Assembly: GCF_001293685.1 (NCBI RefSeq)
Contig: NZ_BCAG01000003.1
Coordinates: 1,364,001 to 1,428,000, forward strand
Direction: 5' to 3'
DNA: 64,000 nucleotides
Source: Desulfatitalea tepidiphila
GTDB taxonomy: Bacteria; Desulfobacterota; Desulfobacteria; Desulfobacterales; Desulfosarcinaceae
The notes beneath the pieces are model-generated. The model made no database searches and was not told the DNA's origin. It saw only the letters and a list, made by a program, of their open reading frames with translations. Positions within the stretch are counted from its first letter, which is position 1; each line of letters begins with the position of its first letter. Both the position numbers and the translations under genes were made by a program. Below are positions 54,148 to 62,306 of the stretch, piece after piece.

Positions 54148-56014
54148 TTTGATCGAGCGGGCGATCAAGGAGAAGCATTTCAGGACGGTCGAGATCCGCG
54201 CGAGCGACATCGACGAGGAGAAGCGCACGGTGTCGCTGAGCTTTTCGAGCGAGGAGCCGTACGAACGCTATTGGGGCGTGGAGGTCCTCGACCACGGGGC
54301 AAAGAGCGTGATCATGGACCGGCTGAACAACGGGGCGCCGTTCCTGGTGAATCACGACACGCGGGACCAGGTCGGGGTGGTTGAAAAGGCAGTCATCGGC
54401 AGCGACCGGAAAGGGCGCGCGTCGGTTCGGTTTGGGAGATCGGGCCGTGCCGAGGAGATATTGCAGGACGTGATCGACGGCATCAGGAAAAACGTGTCGG
54501 TGGGGTACCGGATACACGAGATGGTGCTGGAAAAAGAGGAAGAAGACAAGCGCACATACAGGGTCACGTCCTGGGAGCCGTTCGAGGTGTCGATCGTACC
54601 GATACCGGCCGACAACAGCGTCGGCGTGGGCCGTTCGGACGAGGAAGCAAAGCAAAACGTCGGAGAGGAGAAAAAGCACATGGAAAAAGAAGTGAGCACC
54701 ACGGAGAGCACGGCGACGGCCCAGGCGCCCAAGACGGAGGTTCGGGCCGCTCAAAACGAGGTCGACCCGGCGGTCATCGCGGAGCGCGAGCTGGGCCGGA
54801 TGCGGGACATCGCCGCGCTGGGCGCGCGGTTCAACATGCGCAAGGAGGCGGACGAGTACATCGGCAAGGGCAAGCCGCTGGGGGAGTTCCAGGCGCTGGT
54901 ATTGGAACGCGTGGGGGCGGAGAACAACAAGCCGATCACCGTCGACGATCCCGAGATCGGCATGAGCAGGACGGACAAGAAGCGGTACTCGATTTTCAAC
55001 GTGCTGCGGGCGCTGGCGTTCAAGGACAATCAGGTGTTCCACAAGGCGGCGGCGTTCGAGCTGGAGGTGAGCCGGGCGGCGGCGCAGAAGCTGAACCTGG
55101 AGCCGCAGGGCATCCTGATGCCCTACGACATCTACGCCAGCCGGGAGGTGCCTTATTTCCCGCAGAAAAGAACGCTGTCGGCGGGCACGGCGACGGACGG
55201 GGCGGAGCTGGTGGCGACGAATCTGCTGGCCGGGTCGTTCATCGACGTACTGCGGAACCTGGCGGTGGTCATGTCGATGGGGGCAAGGCCGCTGGCCGGG
55301 CTGGTCGGCAACGTGGCGATCCCCCGCAAGACGAGCGGTTCGACGGCGGGGTGGATCACGCCGGAGGGGAGCAACGCGGCGCTGAGCGAACCGCAGTTCG
55401 ACCAGGTGATGCTGAGCCCCAAGACGCTGGGCGCCTATTCGGAGATCACGCGGCAACTGTTGCTGCAATCGTCCCTGGACGTCGAGAACCTGGTCCGGAT
55501 GGATCTGGCGACGGCGGTCGCGCTGGCGATCGACATCGCGGCGCTGTACGGGACCGGGGCGACGGGGCAGCCGAGGGGGGTTCGCAATCAGACGGGCATC
55601 AACATGCCGACGGCGTTCGCGGGTGCGGTGCCGACCTATGCGGAAGTGGTCGCGATGGAATCGGCGGTCGCGGTGGACAACGCGCTGCTGGGCAACCTGG
55701 GATACCTGATCGAGCCGAGCATGAGGGGGTCGTTCAAGACCTCGGAAAAGTTCAGCAACACGGGCCAGACGATCTGGGAGCCGGGGAACACGGTCAACGG
55801 GTACAAGTCCGGGGTGACGAACCAGATCACGGGCGGCGACGTGTTTTTCGGCAATTGGGCGGACCTGCTCATCGGGTTTTGGGGGGCGCTGGACATCCTG
55901 ATCGATCCTTACACGAATTCGCTCAGCGGCACGCTGCGGATCGTGGTGCACCAGAGCTGCGACGCGGCGGTGCGGCACCCGGTATCGTTCGCGTTCAACA
56001 ATGACGGCGTCTAA
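54125..56014 (+). CDS. Fused HK97 prohead protease and major capsid protein
   Basis: A 629-residue fusion. Residues 1-175 are an HK97-type prohead protease (FLVNHDTRDQVG with the catalytic His, and GIRKNVSVGYRIHEM with the Ser of the GxSV-type motif). Residues about 176-290 form a charged, coiled delta-like region, and about 290-629 the HK97-fold capsid protein (GNVAIPRKTSGSTAGWITPEG, YSEITRQLLLQSS, GTGATGQPRGV). A lambda-type portal with an HK97 fused protease-capsid gives a mosaic head module. Release of the protease by self-cleavage is expected from the family. Confidence 0.92.
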   Translation: METRQGSDLIERAIKEKHFRTVEIRASDIDEEKRTVSLSFSSEEPYERYWGVEVLDHGAKSVIMDRLNNGAPFLVNHDTRDQVGVVEKAVIGSDRKGRASVRFGRSGRAEEILQDVIDGIRKNVSVGYRIHEMVLEKEEEDKRTYRVTSWEPFEVSIVPIPADNSVGVGRSDEEAKQNVGEEKKHMEKEVSTTESTATAQAPKTEVRAAQNEVDPAVIAERELGRMRDIAALGARFNMRKEADEYIGKGKPLGEFQALVLERVGAENNKPITVDDPEIGMSRTDKKRYSIFNVLRALAFKDNQVFHKAAAFELEVSRAAAQKLNLEPQGILMPYDIYASREVPYFPQKRTLSAGTATDGAELVATNLLAGSFIDVLRNLAVVMSMGARPLAGLVGNVAIPRKTSGSTAGWITPEGSNAALSEPQFDQVMLSPKTLGAYSEITRQLLLQSSLDVENLVRMDLATAVALAIDIAALYGTGATGQPRGVRNQTGINMPTAFAGAVPTYAEVVAMESAVAVDNALLGNLGYLIEPSMRGSFKTSEKFSNTGQTIWEPGNTVNGYKSGVTNQITGGDVFFGNWADLLIGFWGALDILIDPYTNSLSGTLRIVVHQSCDAAVRHPVSFAFNNDGV

Positions 56015-56052
56015 TCGATAGCCCGCGCGGTCGCGGGAAGGGAGCGTGCGGC

Positions 56053-56346
56053 ATGACGATGGGAACGGATAACGCCTGGGCCTTGACCGGCCCAGGCCAG
56101 CAAGGGGGAAAAGCGAAAATGCGCGAAAAGGAAAAGAAGGTCGTGGTGGAGATCACGAAGGGCGCGGGCATCGACGGGGAGCGGTATTACCCGGGCGACG
56201 TGGTCGAGCTGGGCGCGGCCGAGGCGGGGTTGCTCATCGGCCAGAAGATGGCGGTCGAGTCCAAGAAAAAGCCGGAGCTGCTGCCGAGGAAAAAGGGCAC
56301 GGAGCTGCTCGAAGGAGCCAAAAAGGACAGCGGCAAAAAAGAGTAA
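56053..56346 (+). CDS. Small head protein of unknown function
   Basis: A 97-residue very basic protein. The ATG at 56053 follows AAGGGAG; ATG 56119 is an alternative. The centre (VVVEITKGAGIDGERYYPGDVVELGAAEAG) reads like a small SH3-type or decoration domain, with a Lys-rich tail. Position after the capsid gene suggests a head-completion or decoration role. Confidence 0.5.
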   Translation: MTMGTDNAWALTGPGQQGGKAKMREKEKKVVVEITKGAGIDGERYYPGDVVELGAAEAGLLIGQKMAVESKKKPELLPRKKGTELLEGAKKDSGKKE

Positions 56347-56362
56347 CGGAGGCGCGGGAGCG

Positions 56363-56836
56363 GTGGACCTGTACGCGTTTTTCAATACGTTCTCAAGCGC
56401 GCTGGCATCGGATGACGCCCTGCAGACGTGGGGCGTTTCCAATTTCGGCAGGCAGGTGATGGTGCTGCCGAACGCGGAATCGGCGAACCTGCCGACGGTG
56501 GAGAGCATGCCCTATGTGCTGCTGGCGTCGCCGGGGTTCACGCGGTCGCAACTGAGCCTGGACCAGGAATACGTCATCGCGGCATGGCTGGCGCTGACCT
56601 GCACGGAGATGAAGCCGGGCACGGGCGGGAACGTGCGGGAGCCGGAAGGGGTGCGGCTGATCAGCGAGATGATCGAGCTGGTGCTCAACGCGTTCAAGGG
56701 GGCATTGCCGGACGGGTTCCAGATCAGGGAGGTGGTCGGCGATTCGGACACGCTCGGCATGCTGCCGGAGGTGCACGGCGCGGTGGTGTTCACATTTACC
56801 TATTACGGAACGATGGGCAACGACCCGTTGACGTAG
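56363..56836 (+). CDS. Neck or tail-completion protein
   Basis: A 157-residue protein starting at GTG 56363 with GGAGGCGCGGGAG upstream. The alpha/beta sequence (MDLYAFFNTFSSALASDD, then RQVMVLPNAES) matches the size and position of tail-terminator/neck proteins between capsid and tail-tube genes. The identification rests on gene order. It is followed 13 bp later by the tail-tube gene. Confidence 0.55.
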   Translation: MDLYAFFNTFSSALASDDALQTWGVSNFGRQVMVLPNAESANLPTVESMPYVLLASPGFTRSQLSLDQEYVIAAWLALTCTEMKPGTGGNVREPEGVRLISEMIELVLNAFKGALPDGFQIREVVGDSDTLGMLPEVHGAVVFTFTYYGTMGNDPLT

Positions 56837-56849
56837 GAGAATAGAGCCT

Positions 56850-57800
56850 ATGGCACATCAAAAAGGATCTACAGCAAAGGTGGCGGTCGGGTTCGAGGCG
56901 GCGTTCAAGACCCCGGCGTCGGCGGGGTTCGTGATGCCGTTTTTGACCTCGGGCATGAGCGGGGATCAGGCGCGCAACAAGTCGGCGGTGATCCAGGAGG
57001 GGCGCAATCCGCGGGCGCCGTTTTTGGGCAACAAGGATGCAAAGGGGCCGTTGGTCGTGCCGGTGGACACGGTCGCAATGCTCTATTGGCTAAAGGCCAT
57101 GTTCGGCGCGGCGGCGGTGACGGGGTCGGGTCCGTACGTGCACGCGTACAAGATCGGCGACGACATGCCGTCGATCACGTTCGAGCACAGGTATCCGCAG
57201 CTGGACACCCCGAAATATGAGCAGTTTTACGGGTGCAAGGTGGCGTCGGCGGGTTTTTCGTTCGGCGACGGCAACGCGGAGCTGGTCGCGAACCTGCAGT
57301 TGCTGGGGGCGGATTTCAGCATCGAGGACGCCCCGTTCGACGCGGCGGCAACGGTCGTGCCCCAGGCGAAGGTGTACAACTCGCAGGCGGCATTTCAGGA
57401 GGGAGGGGCGGCGTACGCCCTGGCGCGGCGGGTGGATCTCAACGTCAATTTCGGCCTGGACGAGACGCAGTTCACGATCGGCGGCGGCGGGACGCGGCGG
57501 TCCATACCGGAAGGGGCGGTCGAGATCGGCGGCGAGGTCGAGGCGGTGTTCGAGAGCACGGCGCTGCTGGAGAAGGCGGAAAACGACATGGAATCGAGCC
57601 TGGTCGTGACCGTCACGGGCGGGGCGTCGAGCGTGTTCGAGCTGCAACTGCAGGAGATCAAATACGCGCGGCGGTCGCCGGGGATACAGACCCCGGCAGG
57701 GCTGGTGGTGACGCTGGGGTTTGAGGCGTATTTCGAGGACGGGTCGGAGGCGTCGGCGATCGTGGCGCGGGTGACCAACTCGATAGCGGCGGCGGTTTAA
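56850..57800 (+). CDS. Tail tube protein
   Basis: A 316-residue protein with the features of the phage tail-tube family: KGSTAKVAVGFEAAFKTPA at the start, PSITFEHRYPQLDTP, and a repeated beta-rich C-terminal half (ARRVDLNVNFGLDE, SLVVTVTGGASS). Order before the two chaperone frames and tape measure supports this. Its length is greater than the 160-250 residues of simple tubes, suggesting an added Ig-like domain. Confidence 0.75.
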   Translation: MAHQKGSTAKVAVGFEAAFKTPASAGFVMPFLTSGMSGDQARNKSAVIQEGRNPRAPFLGNKDAKGPLVVPVDTVAMLYWLKAMFGAAAVTGSGPYVHAYKIGDDMPSITFEHRYPQLDTPKYEQFYGCKVASAGFSFGDGNAELVANLQLLGADFSIEDAPFDAAATVVPQAKVYNSQAAFQEGGAAYALARRVDLNVNFGLDETQFTIGGGGTRRSIPEGAVEIGGEVEAVFESTALLEKAENDMESSLVVTVTGGASSVFELQLQEIKYARRSPGIQTPAGLVVTLGFEAYFEDGSEASAIVARVTNSIAAAV

Positions 57801-57818
57801 AACAAACAGGGGGAGCGG

Positions 57819-58121
57819 ATGCGGACGGTCAATATCGGCGGGAAGGATTTCAAGATCAGGGCGCTGAAGCGCAGGGAGCGGATCGAGCACGGCCTGGCGG
57901 AGTACGGGTACAAGGCGATGGTGTACCAGCCGCCGAAAAGCGAGGACGGCGCGATCGATTTCGAGAAGGCGTCGGAGGGCATGGACAAGGTCACGTTGCT
58001 GGTGCTGGGCGACGAGGCGGTCGACGCGATCGATGAAGCGGAGGGCATGGGCGGTTTGCGCAAGGCGTACAAGGCGATCATCGATGAGACGTACGGGTCG
58101 GGGGCGGAGGAAAAAAACTGA
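57819..58121 (+). CDS. Tail assembly chaperone, short product (gpG-like)
   Basis: A 100-residue protein located between tail tube and tape measure, as lambda gpG. It begins with GKDFKIRALKRRERIEH and ends with EEKN. Its last three codons are GAA AAA AAC followed by TGA, which contain the heptamer A-AAA-AAC, a canonical -1 slippery sequence. A minus-one shift here yields the long product in the overlapping frame at 58118-58531. Confidence 0.75.
   Translation: MRTVNIGGKDFKIRALKRRERIEHGLAEYGYKAMVYQPPKSEDGAIDFEKASEGMDKVTLLVLGDEAVDAIDEAEGMGGLRKAYKAIIDETYGSGAEEKN
58112..58118 (+). promoter_or_regulatory. Programmed -1 ribosomal frameshift site A-AAA-AAC
   Basis: The heptamer fits X-XXY-YYZ exactly with respect to the reading frame, one codon before the stop of the short chaperone. 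After slipping, translation continues CTG-ATC-GAG and is open for 137 codons. A GC-rich segment with GGCC repeats follows within 20 bases and could form the stimulatory structure. This is the standard arrangement of siphovirus tail chaperones. Confidence 0.75.
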
Positions 58122-58531
58122 TCGAGGCCTGGGCCGGCCGGTCTGACGGATCGGAGGAAAAGGCCCGGGCGTGCGAGGCGTGCCGGTGGGCGTTCGAGAG
58201 GAAAAAGGAGATCCCGCCATGCGGAAAGTGCACGGTGTTTCCGCCGTTGTGGCCGGAAAACGAGGAGGCGTTCGAGCTGTGGGCGGCGGTGTGCACGCAG
58301 TGGCGGGGCGCGGGCCTGGGCCTGGTCGGGCTGGATTACGAGGAGGTCAGGAAGTGGGCCGGGGATTTGGAAATAGAGCTGACAGCGGGCGTCTGGCGCA
58401 AGATCAAGGCGCTCGAACGGCACGTTCTAAAGAGGGCCGAAGATGCTGAAGGTGGAAGCGACGGTCAAGGGGGCGGAGCGGGTCGCGAGGACGATCAGCG
58501 CGGAAAAACAAAAGGCGCGCCGTTCGTTTGA
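58118..58531 (+). CDS. Tail chaperone extension (gpT-like), made by -1 frameshift
   Basis: An open frame without an ATG at its 5' end. The first 39 codons before GTG 58235 encode CEACRWAFERKK and CGKC, a four-cysteine zinc-binding knuckle, so the coding sequence clearly extends back to the slip site. FPPLWPENEEAFELWAAV then follows, as in DUF1799-type gpT proteins. The fused product is about 237 residues. It overlaps the start of the next gene by 89 bp. Confidence 0.7.
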   Translation: MIEAWAGRSDGSEEKARACEACRWAFERKKEIPPCGKCTVFPPLWPENEEAFELWAAVCTQWRGAGLGLVGLDYEEVRKWAGDLEIELTAGVWRKIKALERHVLKRAEDAEGGSDGQGGGAGREDDQRGKTKGAPFV

Positions 58532-59072
58532 AGCGGCGGTCAGGGTCGAGGCGTTCAGGCAGTTGAAGCAGTTGCGGGAGGATGTTCGGGCAGGCCGTCC
58601 GGGGGGGCACCCCTACGCGGCCTTTTTATTGTCGGCGATCGCGAGCCGGACGAAATCGGGCCGGCCGAAAAAGCGGCAGGTCCCCCTGTACCGGGTGGCG
58701 CGGCTGATCCGGTACGACATCAAGGGGGCGGGCACGGAGAATCCGCAGATATCGTTCGGGTTCGTGAGGGCGAACAACCCGAAGCTGACGAGCTCTTATA
58801 AGCAGTTGCTGCTCAAGCATCAGGAAGGCATCGATGTGCTGTATGCGGGCAGCAGAACGGAGCTGGGGGTTCATTTGGCGAGGGTCGGCGCGAAGTTGAA
58901 GAAAAAGGGCGACCCGGACGCGAAGTATTTCTTCCTGAGGAAAGAGACGGGCAGGAAGATCGATCTGCCGCAGCGGGACATCATCCGGACGTTTTGGGCG
59001 GCGCACAAGATGGACGCGATGAAGAACATTCGCCAGAACTACCGGCTTAAGATGAAGGGCGTGCGCATATGA
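58443..59072 (+). CDS. Minor tail protein of unknown function
   Basis: A 209-residue basic protein. It begins MLKVEATVKGAERVART with a long helix, then KKRQVPLYRVARLIRYD and later beta-rich sequence. Position between the tail chaperones and the tape measure fits a minor tail subunit. It overlaps the tape-measure gene by 4 bp (ATGA). Confidence 0.6.
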   Translation: MLKVEATVKGAERVARTISAEKQKARRSFEAAVRVEAFRQLKQLREDVRAGRPGGHPYAAFLLSAIASRTKSGRPKKRQVPLYRVARLIRYDIKGAGTENPQISFGFVRANNPKLTSSYKQLLLKHQEGIDVLYAGSRTELGVHLARVGAKLKKKGDPDAKYFFLRKETGRKIDLPQRDIIRTFWAAHKMDAMKNIRQNYRLKMKGVRI

Positions 59073-61093
59073 CCGACTCGCGGCTTGAAATCGTCCTGAT
59101 GGCGAAAAACCAGACCGAGGCGGCGTTCAGGGGCGTGGTCGACGGGCTGAAAGGCGTCACGAGCACGGCGGGCCTGGTCAAGGGGGCATTGGCGGGCTTG
59201 GTCGCGGGCGTCAGCTTCGCGGGGCTGGTGCAGGGGCTCAACACGTTGAAAGCGGCGGGGTCGGACGCGGAGGAGACGTTCAGCAAGGTGCAGACCCTGT
59301 TCGGCGCGGACAAGGCGCGGGAGCTGCGCGAGTGGGGCGAGGCGGCGGATTATGCCATGGGCCTTTCGAGGACGGCGGCGCTCGACGCGGTCGGCTCGAT
59401 GGGCAACATGTTTTTGCAGCTGGGCGCGAACATCGAGGAGTCGGCGAGGCTGTCTCAAAGCATGGTGCAGTTGTCGGCGGATCTGGCGTCGTTTCACAAC
59501 GCGGCGGGCGGGTCGGCGGCGGTGCTGGAGACGATGCAAAGCGCCTTTCGCGGCGAGTATGACGCGTTGCAGCGGTACATTCCGACGATCAAGGCGGCAT
59601 CGGTCGAGCAGGAGGCGTTGAGACGCTCGGGCAAGGCGTCGAAGGACGAGCTGACGGAGCTGGACAAGGCGCTGGCGGCGGTGGCGATCATCACGCGCGA
59701 CGCGGGGGCGGCCACGGGCGATTTTGCGCGCACGTCGAACAGCGCGGCGAACCAGCAGCGGATATTCGACGCGCAGCTTGCGAACGTGAAGGAGAAATTG
59801 GGAGAGGCGGTGCTCCCGGCGTTCACGGAAGCGATCAGGCACACGAACGAGTGGATCAAGGAGAACGACAAGCTGCTCAAGCAGGACCTGCCGAAGCTGT
59901 TCGGAGACATAGCCGAATCGCTGGCGAACATGATCGAACCGGCGGCAAGGGTGGCGGAGTACATCGCGAGGATCGCGAGCGTGTCGCCGCAGTTCAAAGA
60001 GTTCCACGACATGATGGAGCGGGCCGGGGAATATGCGAGGCACGGCTTGCTGGACCCGTCGCAGTTGGCCGGGCTGGACACGCAGCAGGCGCTGGACCGC
60101 ACGCGCGAGTGGGTCGAGTTGCTCGACAAGACGGTGCGGATCACGGCGGACGGTCAAATCAGGTACCTGATCGGCGAACACACGGCAGGGCGCAAGGCGG
60201 CGATCGCGGCGGACAAGGAGCGCATGCAGGGGCTTTACCTGACGGACGGCACGGCGGGCCAAAAGCCATTGGTGCCGTTGCCGATGGTGCCGCAGATGCC
60301 GACGCCCCCGCAGATAGGCGCGGCGGGGTCGGTGCATGATTGGGTGATGCTGGTCCAGCCGGACAGCGAGGCGGAGCAGGCGTACAGGAATCTGGACAAG
60401 ATGCTGGAGGACCGCAACGCGTTGTTCGGCACGAAAAACGAGTCCTTGATTCAGTTGTCGGATCGGACGGCGTGGGTGATGCAGGAAAATTTTTCGAGCC
60501 TGTTCCTCGATGTCTGGCGGGGGGATCTTGAAGACTTCGAGGATTACTTCAAACGGTTTTTCGAATCGTTGCAGCAGATCGCGGCGGATTACCTGGCACA
60601 GATGGCGACGGAGTGGATATTCGGCGACAGCAGCACGGGCAAGAGCAGCGGGTTTTTGAAGTTTTTGCAGGGGATCACAGGTTCGGGATCGTCATCGGGC
60701 GCGGCGGCGGACACATCGGGCTGGTTCAATTACGATTTCACGATGGGCAGCGTGTTCGCAAAGGGCGGCGCGTTCGGCCGGTCGGGTGTGAAGTATTTCG
60801 CGGCGGGCGACATCATCACGGGTCCGACGGCGTTCAGGTACAACGGCGGGATCGGCGTCATGGGAGAGGCGGGCGACGAGGCGATCATGCCGTTGAAGCG
60901 GACGGCGGACGGCCGTTTGGGAGTCGAGGCGAGCGGCGGCGTCAACCTGACGGTGGCGCCGGTTTACAATGTTTATTCTGTCGATGACCGGTCGGTCGCG
61001 GATTTTTTCAAGCGCAACAGGGGCAAGTTGGCGTCAGAGCTGGTCGACGAGATGAAGCACAGGCCGGAGTTGACCCGGTTTTTTAAGGCGTAA
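59069..61093 (+). CDS. Tail tape measure protein
   Basis: A 674-residue protein with an alpha-helical, Ala-rich N-terminal half, a hydrophobic stretch near 40-57 (GLVKGALAGLVAGVSFAGLV), the TP901-type TFSKVQTLFGADKA pattern and a C-terminal region with GGAFGRSGVKYFAAGD and AGDEAIMPLKRTADG, characteristic of lambda-type tape measures. Its length sets tail length; by the usual rule of about 0.15 nm per residue, the tail would be near 100 nm. That estimate is inference. Confidence 0.9.
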   Translation: MTDSRLEIVLMAKNQTEAAFRGVVDGLKGVTSTAGLVKGALAGLVAGVSFAGLVQGLNTLKAAGSDAEETFSKVQTLFGADKARELREWGEAADYAMGLSRTAALDAVGSMGNMFLQLGANIEESARLSQSMVQLSADLASFHNAAGGSAAVLETMQSAFRGEYDALQRYIPTIKAASVEQEALRRSGKASKDELTELDKALAAVAIITRDAGAATGDFARTSNSAANQQRIFDAQLANVKEKLGEAVLPAFTEAIRHTNEWIKENDKLLKQDLPKLFGDIAESLANMIEPAARVAEYIARIASVSPQFKEFHDMMERAGEYARHGLLDPSQLAGLDTQQALDRTREWVELLDKTVRITADGQIRYLIGEHTAGRKAAIAADKERMQGLYLTDGTAGQKPLVPLPMVPQMPTPPQIGAAGSVHDWVMLVQPDSEAEQAYRNLDKMLEDRNALFGTKNESLIQLSDRTAWVMQENFSSLFLDVWRGDLEDFEDYFKRFFESLQQIAADYLAQMATEWIFGDSSTGKSSGFLKFLQGITGSGSSSGAAADTSGWFNYDFTMGSVFAKGGAFGRSGVKYFAAGDIITGPTAFRYNGGIGVMGEAGDEAIMPLKRTADGRLGVEASGGVNLTVAPVYNVYSVDDRSVADFFKRNRGKLASELVDEMKHRPELTRFFKA

Positions 61094-61096
61094 GAG

Positions 61097-61693
61097 ATGG
61101 CAGTATACCCGGAAAGCAGCCCGAGCCCGGTTTATCCGTTGATCGTGACCCCCAGGGGTAAAACGAACATTGTCGATTTGGGCGGGGGAGGCGAGCAGAG
61201 GCGCACGAACTGGCTGTATCTCAAGTATGACGTGGTGGTGAATTACGGGGCTTTGGAAGCGTCGGAGATTCAGGCGCTGCTCGATTTCTTTGTGGCGCGC
61301 AAAGCGGCGTTGGAGGGGTTCTATATCTACGATCTGGCGTTGCTGGCGTCGGTGACGTTCACGCACAGGGGGCTGTATTGCGGCACGGCGGACGGCGCGA
61401 CGGACACGTTCGACGTGCCGGGGCGGAGCACGAGCGGGCATGCGGTCTATGTCGACGGGGCGCAGCAGGTCGGCAATTGGTCGATACTGACCGGCACGGG
61501 CGACGGCGGGGCGGACCAGGTGCAATTCACGTCGGCGTTGACGCAGGGGTCGATCGTGACGAGCGATTTCGCGGGGTTTCACAGGATGCGGGTCAGGTTC
61601 GCCCAGGATGAATTGTCGCGGGAGTTGTTCGTCAGGAATTTGCTGACATACCGGTCGGTCGCGTTGAAGGGGCTGAAGCCGAATGAAGGCTAG
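61097..61693 (+). CDS. Distal tail protein, DUF2460-like
   Basis: A 198-residue protein with the DUF2460 pattern: YPLIVTPRGKTNIVDLGGGG, EQRRTNWLYLKYDV, then FFVARKAALEGFYIYD. The family includes distal-tail proteins of siphoviruses and gene-transfer agents. A second beta-rich part (TFDVPGRST) follows. It overlaps the next gene by 11 bp. Confidence 0.7.
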   Translation: MAVYPESSPSPVYPLIVTPRGKTNIVDLGGGGEQRRTNWLYLKYDVVVNYGALEASEIQALLDFFVARKAALEGFYIYDLALLASVTFTHRGLYCGTADGATDTFDVPGRSTSGHAVYVDGAQQVGNWSILTGTGDGGADQVQFTSALTQGSIVTSDFAGFHRMRVRFAQDELSRELFVRNLLTYRSVALKGLKPNEG

Positions 61694-62306
61694 TTACGAT
61701 CAGGCGTTCATCGATGCGTTGAAATCGGAGTCGGCGCGCGTCGTGTTTTTCGTGAACGCGGATTTCACACCGTCGCCGTGGCGGGTGACGAACCTCGATA
61801 TCGATTATTACGTCGGCGGCGAGCTGTATCTGTCGCGCGAGGTGACGATCGGCGAGGTGGTCATGCAGGGCGGGTTGTCGGTCGATCGGGTCGAAATCAG
61901 GATGGCGAACGCGAAGCGGGAGCTGTCGGCGATATTGCTCGGCGCGGATCAGCGGGGGCGGGAGGTTTCGATCAGGGTCGGCGTGGTCGGCGACAACGGG
62001 GTGATGGTCGGGTCGGGCGAGCCGTTTCGCGGCATGCTGTCAAAGTACGAGGCAGAGGACGACGTCGCGGTGTTGAGCTGCGTGTCGGACATGGTGCGAT
62101 GGCGGAAAAAGACGTTGCGCAAGGCGTCGAGCTCGTGCCCGTGGCCGTTCAAAGGGACGGAGTGCGCATACGGCGGCGAGGAGACGTGGTGCGATCAGAC
62201 CTATGACCGGTGCGTTGACCTGGGAAACCATTTGAATTTCGGCGGCAACAGGTTCCTTGACGCGCTGGCCGAAACGCGGATCTGGTGGGGGAGGGTGCAG
62301 AGCTGA
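61683..62306 (+). CDS. Tail hub protein with four-cysteine cluster (DUF2163/gpL-like)
   Basis: A 207-residue baseplate-hub protein. An N-terminal beta-rich part with RVEIRMANAKRELSAILL is followed by a C-terminal segment with four cysteines (SSCPWPFKGTECAYGG, then WCDQTYDRC), ending NFGGNRFL. Lambda gpL and gene-transfer-agent relatives bind a 4Fe-4S cluster through four such cysteines, so an Fe-S tail tip is predicted. The next gene starts in its stop codon (TGATG). Confidence 0.78.
   Translation: MKASYDQAFIDALKSESARVVFFVNADFTPSPWRVTNLDIDYYVGGELYLSREVTIGEVVMQGGLSVDRVEIRMANAKRELSAILLGADQRGREVSIRVGVVGDNGVMVGSGEPFRGMLSKYEAEDDVAVLSCVSDMVRWRKKTLRKASSSCPWPFKGTECAYGGEETWCDQTYDRCVDLGNHLNFGGNRFLDALAETRIWWGRVQS

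Noticed and set aside
53978-55978. Long open frame antisense to portal and capsid genes (666 codons), and similar long antisense frames at 57090-58220, 59039-60337, 43345-44766 and 36444-37445
   Set aside because: They arise from the G-ending codons of the real GC-rich genes. Their translations are Arg/His/Pro-rich without domains and they lack ribosome-binding sites.
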